A DNA stretch of 64,000 bases from Otis tarda (lineage: Eukaryota; Chordata; Aves; Otidiformes; Otididae). The stretch covers positions 130,948,190 through 131,012,189 of the forward strand of contig CM048553.1 in NCBI GenBank assembly GCA_026413225.1. Direction: 5' to 3'. A program made the position numbers and the translations under genes. This document shows positions 23,633 through 34,399 of this stretch, in pieces. A model generated the notes under the pieces. That model was not told where the DNA came from. It saw only the letters and a program-made list of their open reading frames with translations, and ran no database searches. Positions within the stretch are counted from its first letter, which is position 1; each line of letters begins with the position of its first letter.

Positions 23633-23970
23633 ATGTTTTCACACACTGCCAAAATGTACTGGATGAAAAATATGCTTTAGTATTTTATCTGACAAAAAGT
23701 TGTTATCTATTTTGTACAATATATTACATTTTTGAATAAGAAAAACACCACTGTAATTTATTGGGAAGAGCTGATTTATTTTATAAATGTAACATTATTT
23801 TTGTAAACTTAATTATGAAAAATCAGAAATGATTAGCTTTGTTAAATATTACATTATAATGAGATGTAATTTTATATGTTTGAACTCTGATATCAAGTTT
23901 TTGTGTTGAGCATTTCGAATTGAAATGGTTGCTGGAAATATTTCAAATGGACTGTTTTTCATCAAAGCTC

Positions 23971-23976
23971 AATAAA
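23971..23976 (+). terminator. Candidate polyadenylation signal (distal)
   Basis: AATAAA followed about 25-40 bases later by the U/GU-rich segment TTTGCCTTTTTGG, the usual arrangement of a strong site. It lies just before the first intergenic repeat, so I take it as the main gene end. Confidence 0.6.
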
Positions 23977-24107
23977 GACAAATGAATGATCCAAATGACA
24001 CGTTTGCCTTTTTGGTAATTTTTTAACTATTTACACAAACAACAACAATGCTTTGTATCATTTATGTTATGAATAAGTATGAAACTGAAACACGCTTTCA
24101 TCTCTAC

Positions 24108-24188
24108 AATATTCACGGCATCAGAGAGTGGCTGAGGTTGGAAGGGACCTCTGGAGGTCATCTTCTCCAACCTCCCTGCTCAAGCAGG
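24108..24188 (-). mobile_element. CR1 LINE 3' tail, short and diverged
   Basis: GGTTGGAAGGGACCTCTGG, then AGGTCATCTTCTCCAACCT, then GCTCAAGCAGG is the complement of a CR1 3' UTR. Only about 80 bases remain. It lies just past the HNF4G end. Confidence 0.85.
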
Positions 24189-24292
24189 ATATTGAAATCA
24201 TATGAAAGAATATGATGGCAACATTTTAGTTGATTCTACTGTAACATGGAAAAGTATTACATAGCTATGGTTTTCAATTTTTAGTTTGACTC

Positions 24293-24357
24293 AGAAAAGA
24301 ACTGAAGCACATGCTTAATTCCATCTGTGTTTAAAATGAAGCATATGTTCAACAGTC
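24293..24357. repeat. Ancient amniote interspersed repeat remnant
   Basis: GAAGCACATGCTTAATTCC and the following AAGCATATGTTCAA resemble a widespread old amniote repeat built around AAGCACATGCTTAA. I recall the motif from turtle, crocodile and bird genomes but not its class. Confidence 0.35.
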
Positions 24358-26102
24358 TTTTTTTTTTTTCTGGGCAGGGATAACTTAACAAATCACTCCC
24401 TTTCGTTGCTCTAGTGCATTGTTATTTATTGTCATTTTGCTCACATGTGCTCTATTCTGGACTACAGAGCTGCAGGGCAAAGCTGCCATGGAAGGCAGAA
24501 GAGACTTCGTTTCTGGTTGCTAGAGATCTTGAGGTCCCTTTGAGAAATTTGTGTCTGTGGCTGATTACTCTAGGTGAAGGATTTCTCTGCCCTTTACTTG
24601 TAAATGCTGACTTGGGTGAAGGAACTCAATGATTTTAGCAAACAGAAAAGATTTTGTTTCAGCCTACAATGGAGAAAACATGGAAAACCCTCTACATCTT
24701 CAGAGCCATGAAGTGCCGACAGACTCTTCTTTAAGGATTTCCATAAATCAACTTTGCAAACAACTCCAATAGGTGAATCAGGAGTGTATATTTTACAGAG
24801 AGAGATGGGTATATTAGCTTTTGGTTCTAATCATTGTCCAAAATTCCTCCCAACTGAGGAATTCTGAATGTGATTGAAGGTATTTATTGAGTTCCAGGAA
24901 CCTTCTGTAACAGAAAATCTAACATTCTCGGAATATAAGAAGAAAATCTGTTATAGTTCTTTGTTAATATTTGTATACTTGGCAGTTCTGTTTTCACCTG
25001 AAGAATGTCTATCAGTCTGTGACTGACTAAAATTTTTTTATGTCTTTCTAACAGACTACTTCTAGTTGTGTTACTTATGCTAAAATATATGGAAAAAATA
25101 CTTAGCTCCACATTTTCCAGTAAGTCTTTCATAAATCTGCATTGGTTTATAAATGTCTACTTTTTTCATATTGTCCTTGATGTAGAACTGTTAGTTTTCC
25201 TCTTTCCTTTTATTCTCCCTAGGAAAAAAAAAAAATAAATAAAGTATTTATCCCAAGATTTAAAGTCATTTTGTTAACATGTTTCTTTCTCTTCTGATGG
25301 GCTTGTAATATAAAAAGAAAGGGAATATGGTTGTCATCAAGGTTGGCATTGATCACTACTTCCTTCTGGTTCCTTCTGTTTTGTGGCAAATCCAAATATT
25401 TTCATTAATTAGAAAGTTTACTTGTAAATAAGCAGCCCTCTACGAAGTCAAAATGTAAATTTGATTACAGAGAGGAGTAAAGGTGCTGAACTGCAGGAAA
25501 TATATTTTTTAAATCTCTTCCATAAAAAATAAATTAAATCATGCCTGATTTCTAATAAAAATGGAAAACATCTCTATGAAAGGGTAAGAAACTTAAAGAC
25601 AGAAATGAAATATAAAGGCTTATACAGTGAAATGGAACTTCTGTCTTCCATCACAAGATGGAAAGAAGCAAATCACTCTTGTTGAATACCAGCATACCCA
25701 AATAGCCCCTAAACAGGATGGACAAAATCTCATCAATTTGAGGGAATAAGCATGTTATGCCTAAAAAATGTTCTTACGACAATGATCTCTATTCCTTAAC
25801 GTTGTGGTGGAGCTATGATTGCTACTGACATTATCTGGTAGTTCATCTGAGTTCCGTGTCAGACAAAGATGCCACATCAACACTGGATTTACTGATGGGG
25901 CTGAGAGGGTTGTTGCTTCCTCACTAACGGTGCCTTATGTGACAGCTGCTCCAGGTCACATAATGTTGGTGCAGCCTTGCACCAGAACAGAGCTCTTAAT
26001 TGTGACTGTGATGGTTCTGGGCCTGACACCATTCCTCCCTTTTGCAAGGGTGAATGCCACGAATGTTTAACACGATGAGGTGTGATTCACAGGGTGAACG
26101 GT
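24358..26102. other. Intergenic sequence, nothing recognised
   Basis: AT-rich sequence without a coding region I can support. The frames at 24884-25132 (-) and 25819-26070 (+) carry no recognisable motifs. Confidence 0.7.
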
Positions 26103-27256
26103 TGTCCTGGTTTTTTTTAGTGAGGGGGGGCTACAGTGGAAGCTTCTGTAAGAAGCTGCTAGAAGTAGTTTCCCCTTTGTCCAGTGAACTTGGCCGGGCC
26201 TAGGGTGGAACCACCGCTGGCCAAGGTTGAGCCAATCGGTAGCAGAATATTTCCTGATAACAGCTCTGTGAGAACATATTTCAGAAGGAGAAAAAAATAA
26301 AAAAAGAAGAAGAAGATGTGAAGAAGCTGAGCAGGGGCAGAGAGGGGGAGGCACCAGCCTTGTGGGTCTTGTGGCCCTGACCCTCTGGCTTCCCACCAGG
26401 CAGCCATCTGGACCTGACTCGGCCCAGCTCAGCCGAGAGAAGTGGAGAGGAGATGAGATGTGACAAGAACCTGAGAGGCGTCTGCCTGAGCCAACTGTGA
26501 AGAATTTCTTGTGAGAGGAATGGCTGCAGACACACAAGGTCAGGGAAGAAGGAGGGGGAGGCGTAATGTTGCTCCTGGCCGAGATTCCCCTGCAGCCCAT
26601 GGTGTAGCCCATGGTGCAGCCCATGGTGAAGCAGGTTGTCCCCCTGCAGCCCATGGAGGTCCACGGAGGAGCAGGGATCCACCTGTAGCCTGTGGAGGAC
26701 CCCACTCTGGGCCAGATGGATGCCTGAAGGAGGCTGTGGCCCATGAAGGGCCCATGCTGGGGCAGCTGTTCTGGAGGGATTGTACCCCATGGAAAAGAAC
26801 CCCATGCTGGAGCAGTTTGCAAAGACTGTAGCCCATGGGAGGGACCCCATGATGGAGCAGGGGAGGAATGTGAGGAGTTCTTTCCCTGAGGAGGAAGGAG
26901 CGGCATAACACAACAAGTTATGAACTGACTGTCACCCCCATTCCCTATTCCTCCCTGTGCCGCTCAGGGTGGGGAGGAGGTAGAGATAATATTAAGCCGG
27001 GGAAGAAGGAGGGGTGGGGGGAAGTTATCTTGTTCTCTTTCTCATTATCCTGCTTTGGTTTTAATAATAAACAAATCGTTTTCTGCAAGGCGAGTCTGTT
27101 TTGCCCATAATGGTAACTTTAAGGATCTCTCCCTGTCCTTATCTCAAACCTTGAGCCTTTAAAAAATTATATTATCTCTCCCCCATTCCCACAGAGGGTG
27201 GGGGAAGTGAGAGAGAAACTGCATAGTCTGGTCTCAAGCAGGGCTAAACTATGACA
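26103..27256 (+). mobile_element. Probable solo LTR of an avian endogenous retrovirus
   Basis: A 1.15 kb GC-richer block bounded by TGTCCTGG at the left and ACTATGACA at the right, the TG...CA form of LTRs. It carries AATAAA at 27066-27071 in sense orientation, followed by TCTGTTTTGCCCATAATGG and CTCTCCCTGTCCTTATCTC, which I recall from common avian LTRs. No retroviral gene lies on either side, so it is a solo LTR left by recombination between two LTRs. No clean target-site duplication is visible. The large minus-strand frames over it (up to 279 codons) are products of its GC-rich composition. Subclass is not determined; an unclassified avian repeat is the alternative. Confidence 0.65.
26591..26626 (+). 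repeat. 12-bp tandem repeat within the LTR
   Basis: Three copies of TGCAGCCCATGG (the second has TGTAG). Further degenerate CCCATGG/CCCATGCTGG units are scattered to about 26,850. This gives the LTR a minisatellite core. Confidence 0.8.
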
Positions 27257-27591
27257 ACAGCACCAAGTGTTGAAGATTTTCTTTTAGCCAGTCTTTCATG
27301 TGAAGATCAGACACTGTGCTCTGAGACTAGAGAATAAAGCCTAGAAATCCATGTTTTTTAAATTTCTTTGTCTTGGATCTGAATAGCACTGGCTGGTCTC
27401 TTTGAGTCTTATTGTAGCAAGAGGACACTCTGAATGGTTGGGAACGCTATGTGTCTGATTAGGCTCTAGGGCTTTGTGGGGTCTGGCCTTCCACGTAATC
27501 TCCTCTGCTGTTTTGTCAGTAAGTTGGCCAAACAGAGGTTGCTGTTTCAATTTTAGAATCCTGAATGTCTTCAAGGAAATATGGCAGCAAA

Positions 27592-27765
27592 GATCAGGCA
27601 CTGGTACAGGCTGCTGAAGGAAGTGGTGGAGTCACCATATCTGGTGTTCAAAGAATGTGTGACGTAGCACTTCAGGACATGGTTTAGTAGGCATGGTGGT
27701 GTTAGGCTGATGGTTGGACTTGATGATCTTGGAGGTCTTTTCCAACCTTAAAGATTCTATGATTC
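27592..27765 (+). mobile_element. CR1 LINE 3' tail (young)
   Basis: CAGGCTGCTGAAGGAAGTGG, then GTGGTGTTAGGCTGATGG, then CTTTTCCAACCTTAAAG and the terminal ATTCTATGATTC form a CR1 3' end. About the last 70 bases match the complement of the copy at 11,935 with a single difference. Confidence 0.88.
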
Positions 27766-30700
27766 GTGGAAAATTGCTCAGGAAGATGTTTCTCTGGGAG
27801 TTAAATTCCCTTAAGAAGTTAAAGGAGATAGTGAGTGGTTAGAGAAAAATATTTTAATAAAGTATATGACAAGGTGGGCTATATTCTTTCAAGATAATTT
27901 ATTGAATGGAGGAAGGAAAGAAGGCCTGCACAAATCTGATAACACCATCAATTCAATTAAGAGATTATGAGAACCTCTACAGTGGAGGTATAAGATCAGA
28001 CAGCTTTGCTCAATATAGTTTGGTTTGTGGTCCAGTATGTCGCCTGTACATTGCAAACATCAGGCTAAGTTGAAACAGCTGACTCTTTTACAATTTTTCT
28101 GGAGCAGTGTATGAAACATATCCCAGCAGCTTAGCATGCCAGTTCTGACAGACAGTTTGTTGGCTCTCCACAGGATTGCAGTGCAGGCCAACCTGGGCAC
28201 ATTCTGCATCACTGCTCAAAGACCCTTCTCTAGGCGTTGTTTCCTTATCGACGGGCAATAATGCTATGGGAGTGAAACAGGACTCTTCACGTAGCCCATC
28301 GCACTGCTTACTATCACCAATCCCCTTTTATCATAGCGTCTTGTTGCATGTGATGCAGCTGGACCTAGCAGTTGCATCAGCTGCACTGCATGTGCACGTG
28401 TCCTGACCACTTTTTCTGGAGCAGCTCTGCAAGTTCCCCCATTCTGGGAACACTGCAAAACAGTAAGCGCCCAGCTGATGCTATGATGACAGCAGTCAGA
28501 GTCACCTTGCAAAGTGATCATCGTAGCAGTTGATCCATTATGCGAAGTCATGCTTTATTTCATGCTTCTCACAGGCCAACTGAGACGAGATAAAAACTTG
28601 CTTAAGTTTTTAGTTGTGTACAGAGGCACCATTTCAATTTGATAAAACTTTGGAGAAAAGTAAAGCGCTGGACTTGGTGACGTTCTCATCTGTCACCTTC
28701 ACAAGTAGCACCAGCCACTCGATCTGCAGAGTGCTTGTGTCAGCTATTAGAATGGCCCCTATTTCCTGTCTTTTTGAAATAAAACAACTAAATAGATTGG
28801 GTTACAACTGCTATCTCGGCAAAAAGTATGCCAAACTCATGGAAACACAGTTCTGAGATCATATAATACTTTATTTTTTAATCTATGCATTTTGCTGCTT
28901 AAATGAAATGGTGCGGCTTATGTTACGTTTTGATCAGCAGGCAGTTTTTTTCCCCACTGTTTTTTTTGACCCCCCCAAATAGAATGAATTTTCATGAATA
29001 TGACTGCCCAACAAAGCATCCCATTTTTCAGATGCCTGCCTTTTGTAATTTAAATAATGCAAGCATATGAACATAGAGATTTTGCATTAAGAGGCAAAGG
29101 CAATCTCACCAAAAGAGTTTATTCAATATATTTCCAACATCATCCATTCCAAGATATAATTAAGATTACCATGGCCCAAGACTAATTTGCTGTGGTTTCC
29201 AAAAAGTGGAGCAGATAGCAATTGTAATAGGGGACAAGAATTTTCCATATAAAATTTTTCATTGTCATATTAGTTTTTTTAATGAGCATTAGTCTTGATC
29301 AAAAATGTAATAAAACCGAACAATACTCTAAAATATGCAGACAGATGCATTATAAAATAACAAACTTTATATATTTCATTTATGTGCTGTGAAGTACTCT
29401 CTTCTTTTGCAACATGAACATTAATATCCATTTTTTTTATCTCAACAGCAAAATCACAATTTAACCGTAGCATGATCTGTCCTCTATTTTAATGTGTTGG
29501 GTTTTTTTTGTGGGTTGATTAAAATTGCATCATGTGATTAAATACATAGAGGCAGATATTCCATCCCTGTGACACTGTGCCTGTTCAGAGATTGACAGCC
29601 TGAGGTGCTCCTCATTAACCAACAAATAATTTTAAAATGAAAATAGGGATGGAGTCCTTCTGGAGGGCAGGAGAGGAATCCACACCTCCCTGATCGTGAG
29701 GAAGGCACTGTTGGAGCTTTCAGCTTTTGACTTACAGAAGGAAACATCTGCTTAAGGAGAAATTTGCACTTTGAAGATAGGGGTAATAGTGGGAAAAAAA
29801 ATCCCTTAAAAAAATAAAGTGTTGTTAGTCTCAAGGGTACCCAGTTAAAAAGCATAGATTCAAGAAGGCTTGATGAGCACAGAAGGGCAGTCAGCCAAGG
29901 AACTAACACAGCAGTATTGCTTTTTGCACAGCACTGTTGCCTTTTGCAATGCCTCAGCTTCTGGAGGTATGTAAGCATGCGAAAAGGAGTCTTTTTTTTT
30001 GTCATGGTCAGAGCAAGATCCAAGGCATCATGGTTAATGGAGAACATCCTCAAACAATGGAATTTACAGGCAGAAAAATCAGAAGGAATATTATTTTCAC
30101 TTGAAAATAATTCAGCTTATTGATTTTTTTATACAAGTCAATGTTTCTGGTATTTTGAGTGCTCTTTTCAAATTTTAAATGCTTGAAATTGACCATGCTA
30201 TGTTAGGTGGTGTCTTCATGTTCTGCGTGGTGGGAAGGAGTGGGGGCGGTGAATGAAGACATCGAAAGGTCAAAAAATAGCCAAAGCAGTGGGAACAGTC
30301 GGACCCAAAGAATATGCCTCCGTCAGCACACTACATAGACTCATGGAATGAACTTCAGCTAAAGCATGTGAATGGAGCTATTTGCTCAAATTACTGTCTT
30401 CAACCCTAATAATATCATTTGCTGGTGATAAAGGTTCTTTAGTGTAATAACTATTAATTGCATTGCTCTGTCCTCTCTCTCACCTGAATCTTATCTTTCC
30501 CAGAGTAAGAGTCCTTATTTATTTACAGCTTAATTTATATTGAATCCTGTGCCTGAGAATCCTTGAACCCATCAAGCTTACAGCACTTGTGTTGTCACAC
30601 TGCTAGCCTCATTCCACGTGAGCTCAGGCTGAGTTTTCTGGGGTAAAAAAAAAGCACTGACTAGAACAACTAGAAAGGGCAAGAGAAAACAGCGGCAGAT

Positions 30701-32734
30701 TCAGAAGGATGCAGAGCATCCTGTCATTTCTGTTATTCACTGCTGCTGAACTCACTGCTTACTGTTTATGACCTCTGAACATGTTAACGACTGCATGGTA
30801 GTTCCTCATGTCACAGGGAGACATATGGTGACACAAAGCTCTATACGCTGCCACTCATTTTCTCTCCGCAATCTACATCTGGATTGTTATGGAGGTGTTT
30901 GGAAGGATGGAAGTAGCGCAGTTATTTAATCTTATTTTTTTTGTTTAAAAAACATAAATGCATGAGTCATCCTTTGCTTGTTTGTCCTTTAGTTCATTGA
31001 TAAATACTGCTGCTGAAGTATTAGCAAAAATGTAACATTTGGTCCAGACCTTAGCTGATGCATTTCACTTTCTCTATCACTCACCTTACTAAAATCAGTC
31101 TTCGGCAGTGTTCATTTTCTAATACCATTCAATTTTATTGCAAGGTAGTGTAAGATTTTAATCTAAGTTTATCACATGTGACTGTGGGACAGTAATGAGG
31201 AATACCAGTATTTCTGTAAAGGAGGTATTAGTGCAGCCACAGTGTGTGCTGCAGTGCTTTAAAGCTGCTTGTCTCTGAAGTTCTGTAATTTGGGTGCAAT
31301 GTGTATTACAGGTTAACCCCAGTGCACACAAACCAATTCACCAATTTAAACCTCATTATTTCCTGTCACTTTGCTTTAAACTACAACCAGCACAGGAGAC
31401 AAAGCTGTGCCCATTGTCCACTGTCATTTGCTTTATATATGGGGACACTGAGACTTTTTTGTTGACCTTTGAAGCATAGTGTCAAGCTCCTTTAATATCC
31501 TTTCATTTCAAATGATGAGGAACACAACTGAGAGTGCTCGGTTAGTCCCACGTGACTCGTGTCCTCAGTAGTAATGAGGCTAAGTGGAGCAAATGACCCC
31601 TAATGTAAGAAGGGACCAGCAGAATGCCTGCTCCAGCAGTCTGTAGGGCAGCATCACCCTGTAACTGGAAGGGAGTTACTTTCTGTGGAATAAAGACAGC
31701 TCAGCCTCCACTAAAGCTCCTCTATTGGAATGATTCTTATTCATGCTTTTTTCTTTTTTCTATGAAAAACATTAGAGTGCAATATTATGACACTATACAA
31801 AACATTACAGCATTATCAGAAGGAAAATTTTGATAAAGAGCATAGCAATCCTACCTTTGAGTTTAATCAAACTGTGATGTACAAGTAAGCAAACTTGAGG
31901 AAAGATAGCAGGGGTCCTATTGCCTCTGTTCATATAGAAATTAGGAGTATCTGGGTATTACTCCCTAATGTAACCTAGTGAACATGAGTAAGCAGCCACT
32001 CTCAGGGCATGAGGTAGGGCTCTTCAGGCTGCTAAGACATTTAAGATACAATCTGAAAAAAAACCACTTAGCACTCTGACCTGACCCAAAACAGCATGTA
32101 AGCAATGCTTAACTTAATAGTCATGACTGACTTCATTGGAGCTGCTTATCTGCTTAAAGGCGAGCCCACTCCAGCGTGCTGTGCTATGTAGGGACAGGCG
32201 GCATTCCACTGCATACTACCCTGTGGAATGGAAAATGGTGCAGTGCTTCAGCCCATCATACAAATTATTGCTGCTTCAGCCACAGTATTTTAAGAAACAC
32301 AACCACTTTCAGCGGAACAGCTGCTCTCTCCTATCTACAGGAAGCAACGTAAGAAGACAAGATGCAGACTGAGCTGAGTCCTGTATAAACTGCAAAGGCT
32401 CCCACCTCCTCATAATTGAATACAAAATTAATCACAGATAGAAAATTCCGATTTTTTTTCCCTGGACATTGGTGAGAGTTTTGAAGGGAGCAAGTAGTTC
32501 TTTCCAACTGCCTATAAATTGTTGGTGGAACTGACTGCTCAGCCATCAACTGGGTAGAAACATTTGTCCTTTCACAAAATTGCACTGGCAAGTAGAGTTA
32601 CACTCACATCTATGTAGCACAGTTTGTGACTAAATGGACTATGAGGGTCTGCTCTATGTTCTAACATCTTTGGACACAAGCTCCCTCAAAATGAATGTAA
32701 TGATGGAAATTTTGCATTATACCTAATATGTGAA
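27766..32734. other. Intergenic sequence, no gene recognised
   Basis: Five kilobases of unique-looking AT-rich DNA. The minus-strand frame at 29538-30053 (about 170 codons, beginning TTG AGG ATG) is the longest outside repeats, but it has no recognisable domain and is within chance expectation. No recent repeats are seen. Confidence 0.65.
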
Positions 32735-32850
32735 TTTGGCACCAATCTGCAAAGATATTTTGGCACCTAACTACTACTAAAATCAATGGAAGTTGGGTAC
32801 CTAAATAGTAATAAAGTGCATATGTATCTCTGAGGATCTGTGCCTTTGAT
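32735..32850. repeat. Palindromic DNA-transposon-like remnant (amniote MITE type)
   Basis: The arms TTTTGGCACCTAACT (32758-32772) and AGTTGGGTACCTAAA (32790-32804) pair at 12 of 15 positions around AAAATCAATGG, followed by GAGGATCTGTGCCTTT. This layout is typical of an old palindromic element common in turtles, crocodiles and birds, as I recall it. Confidence 0.5.
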
Positions 32851-33489
32851 CTCAAAATCTGTCAGTCCAGCTCATTACAAGCTCTGCATTTACTTCAAAA
32901 ACATACGAGGTATGAATTAAGGGTAAGATTAATTAATAGTGGCATTAACTGTAGCAAAGCAAAAAGATAGATTGCACTGACAGATAAACTAGAAAGGATA
33001 ATGGATTTAATGGCATGTGTTCTAATGGAAAAAAATAACCTACTGCATGAGACTGTCATATCTGAAAAAAATGTGGCTACCATTTACAGTTCATATAGGG
33101 ACAAAAAGGTTTATACACTAGCAGTATATAAATCACTGAAAAGAGTAAGCTGAGATCTTTATAGTAGCAGTGATATATTTTCTCTTGTGGAAGCCCTAGC
33201 CCAATGCTGTATCTACAGAATCTCTATCTAACTCAAGGGGCTGACCTATCTGAAACACCCAGGGCTGGGAGGGATGCATCTTGAGTGGAGACACTCAGTC
33301 TCTCTGAGCACACACCCATTGAGGAACAAGCATGAAACCTCTTGTCTTCATTTACTACTGGATAACACAGAGAACTCACCATTTAGCCTACTAGCTGCCA
33401 CGGTTGTCATTTAAAGTATGTCCGCAAGCAGGGTAAGGACGGAACCCCTAAATCAAGACTGAGAATTTGACCAGTGGGCAGTAAACTGG

Positions 33490-33558
33490 AAAGTTAAACA
33501 TTCCTAATCCTGGTATCTCTACATGGGATTTGCATGTGTGCTAACCACTGAGCTGGCA
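33490..33558 (-). repeat. tRNA-derived SINE head (MIR-like, ancient)
   Basis: The minus strand reads AGCTCAGTGGTTAGCAC, a tRNA-like A-box region, then ATCCCATGTAGAGATACCAGG and a degraded B-box. The left end trails into unrecognisable sequence. It is not a functional tRNA gene, because no acceptor stem closes. Confidence 0.45.
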
Positions 33559-33966
33559 ATTAAAAGGCAGAATAGGATGTCGCCGCCTTCTTTATTCCTT
33601 TTCTTGACGAGGCTGTGAACATCCATGAGGAAACTTGATCAAGTTCAAAGCTATTGAGGCTAAGATGCTTCTGGCTGTATATACAAATAAACATGTATGA
33701 GCATTTTTAATGGGACCTTGATGTTAGGCAGAGAAGAATGTTGAGGATGGCAGCTGGGTCTTCAGCCCCTCTTTGGTCCTATCTATATTCAATGATGCAG
33801 GATGATACTGCAACCTCTGAGCCACCTCTGGGCTCTCACTGGCTTGCCAACTGTAGTACTCCAAGCATTATACCTATGTCAATACAACATTAAGCTCAAA
33901 GATACAATGCATTGATACGGCTAAACTGCATTCAGACCCAAGCTAGCATTTCCAGGTATGTCTGTG

Positions 33967-34384
33967 CTAACTTGTATAGAGCTCAACGATTATGATGATG
34001 AGTTATGGGTAAGGATGAAGAGGAAGGCCAAAAAGGCAGATATCCTGCTGAGAATCTGTAATAGACCACCCAACCAGGATGAAAAGGTAGATGAAGCATT
34101 CTACAAGCACGTGGCAGAAGTCTCGCAATCTCTAGCCCTTGTTCTCATGGAGGACTAGAACTTAATGGACGTCTGCTGGAAATACAACACAGCAGAGAGG
34201 AAACAGCCTAGGCGGTTCCTGAAGCATGTGGAAGGTAACTTCCTGACACAGCTGGTAAGTGAGCCTACCAGGAAAGGTGCCTCGCTTGACCTATTGTTTA
34301 CAAACAGAGAAGGGCTGGTGGGAGATGTGGTGGTTGAAGGCCATCTTGGGCTTAGAGACTATGAAACGGTAGAGTTCAATTCTT
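33967..34384 (+). pseudogene. CR1 LINE ORF2 endonuclease fragment, inactivated
   Basis: The + strand frame encodes recognisable CR1 endonuclease (exonuclease-endonuclease-phosphatase fold) text: NRPPNQDEKVDEAFYKH, AEVSQSLALVLMED, then after a stop DVCWKYNTAERKQ, FLTQLVSEPTRKGASLDLLF and TNREGLVGDVVV. The TAG at 34156-34158 falls inside the family's GDFN catalytic motif, where the preceding residues are also changed. Both ends of the element are missing, including the 3' UTR that most CR1 copies keep. Confidence 0.85.
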
Positions 34385-34399
34385 GGTAAAGTAAGGAGG

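Larger units (their letters stand above)
21162..23995 (+). other. HNF4G 3' UTR
   Basis: About 2.8 kb of AT-rich sequence without a coding frame or transposon, ending shortly after the distal AATAAA at 23971. It begins with a second in-frame stop. A pyrimidine-rich tract (CCTT/CCCT units) lies at about 21196-21271. AU-rich segments near 23,770 contain ATTTA. The exact cleavage site is estimated. Confidence 0.75.

Noticed and set aside
26067-26916. Large overlapping frames of 123-279 codons on the minus strand and a 106-codon frame on the plus strand
   Set aside because: They lie over a GC-rich LTR with tandem CCATGG units, overlap one another in several frames and have no recognisable domain. 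Composition explains them.
29538-30053. The longest desert frame outside repeats (about 170 codons, minus strand)
   Set aside because: It has no recognisable domain and unremarkable composition. One frame of this length is not surprising in 64 kb of AT-rich DNA read in six frames.
33490-33558. A possible tRNA gene on the minus strand
   Set aside because: The A-box region is good, but the anticodon arm and acceptor stem do not form and the B-box is degraded. A SINE head fits better.
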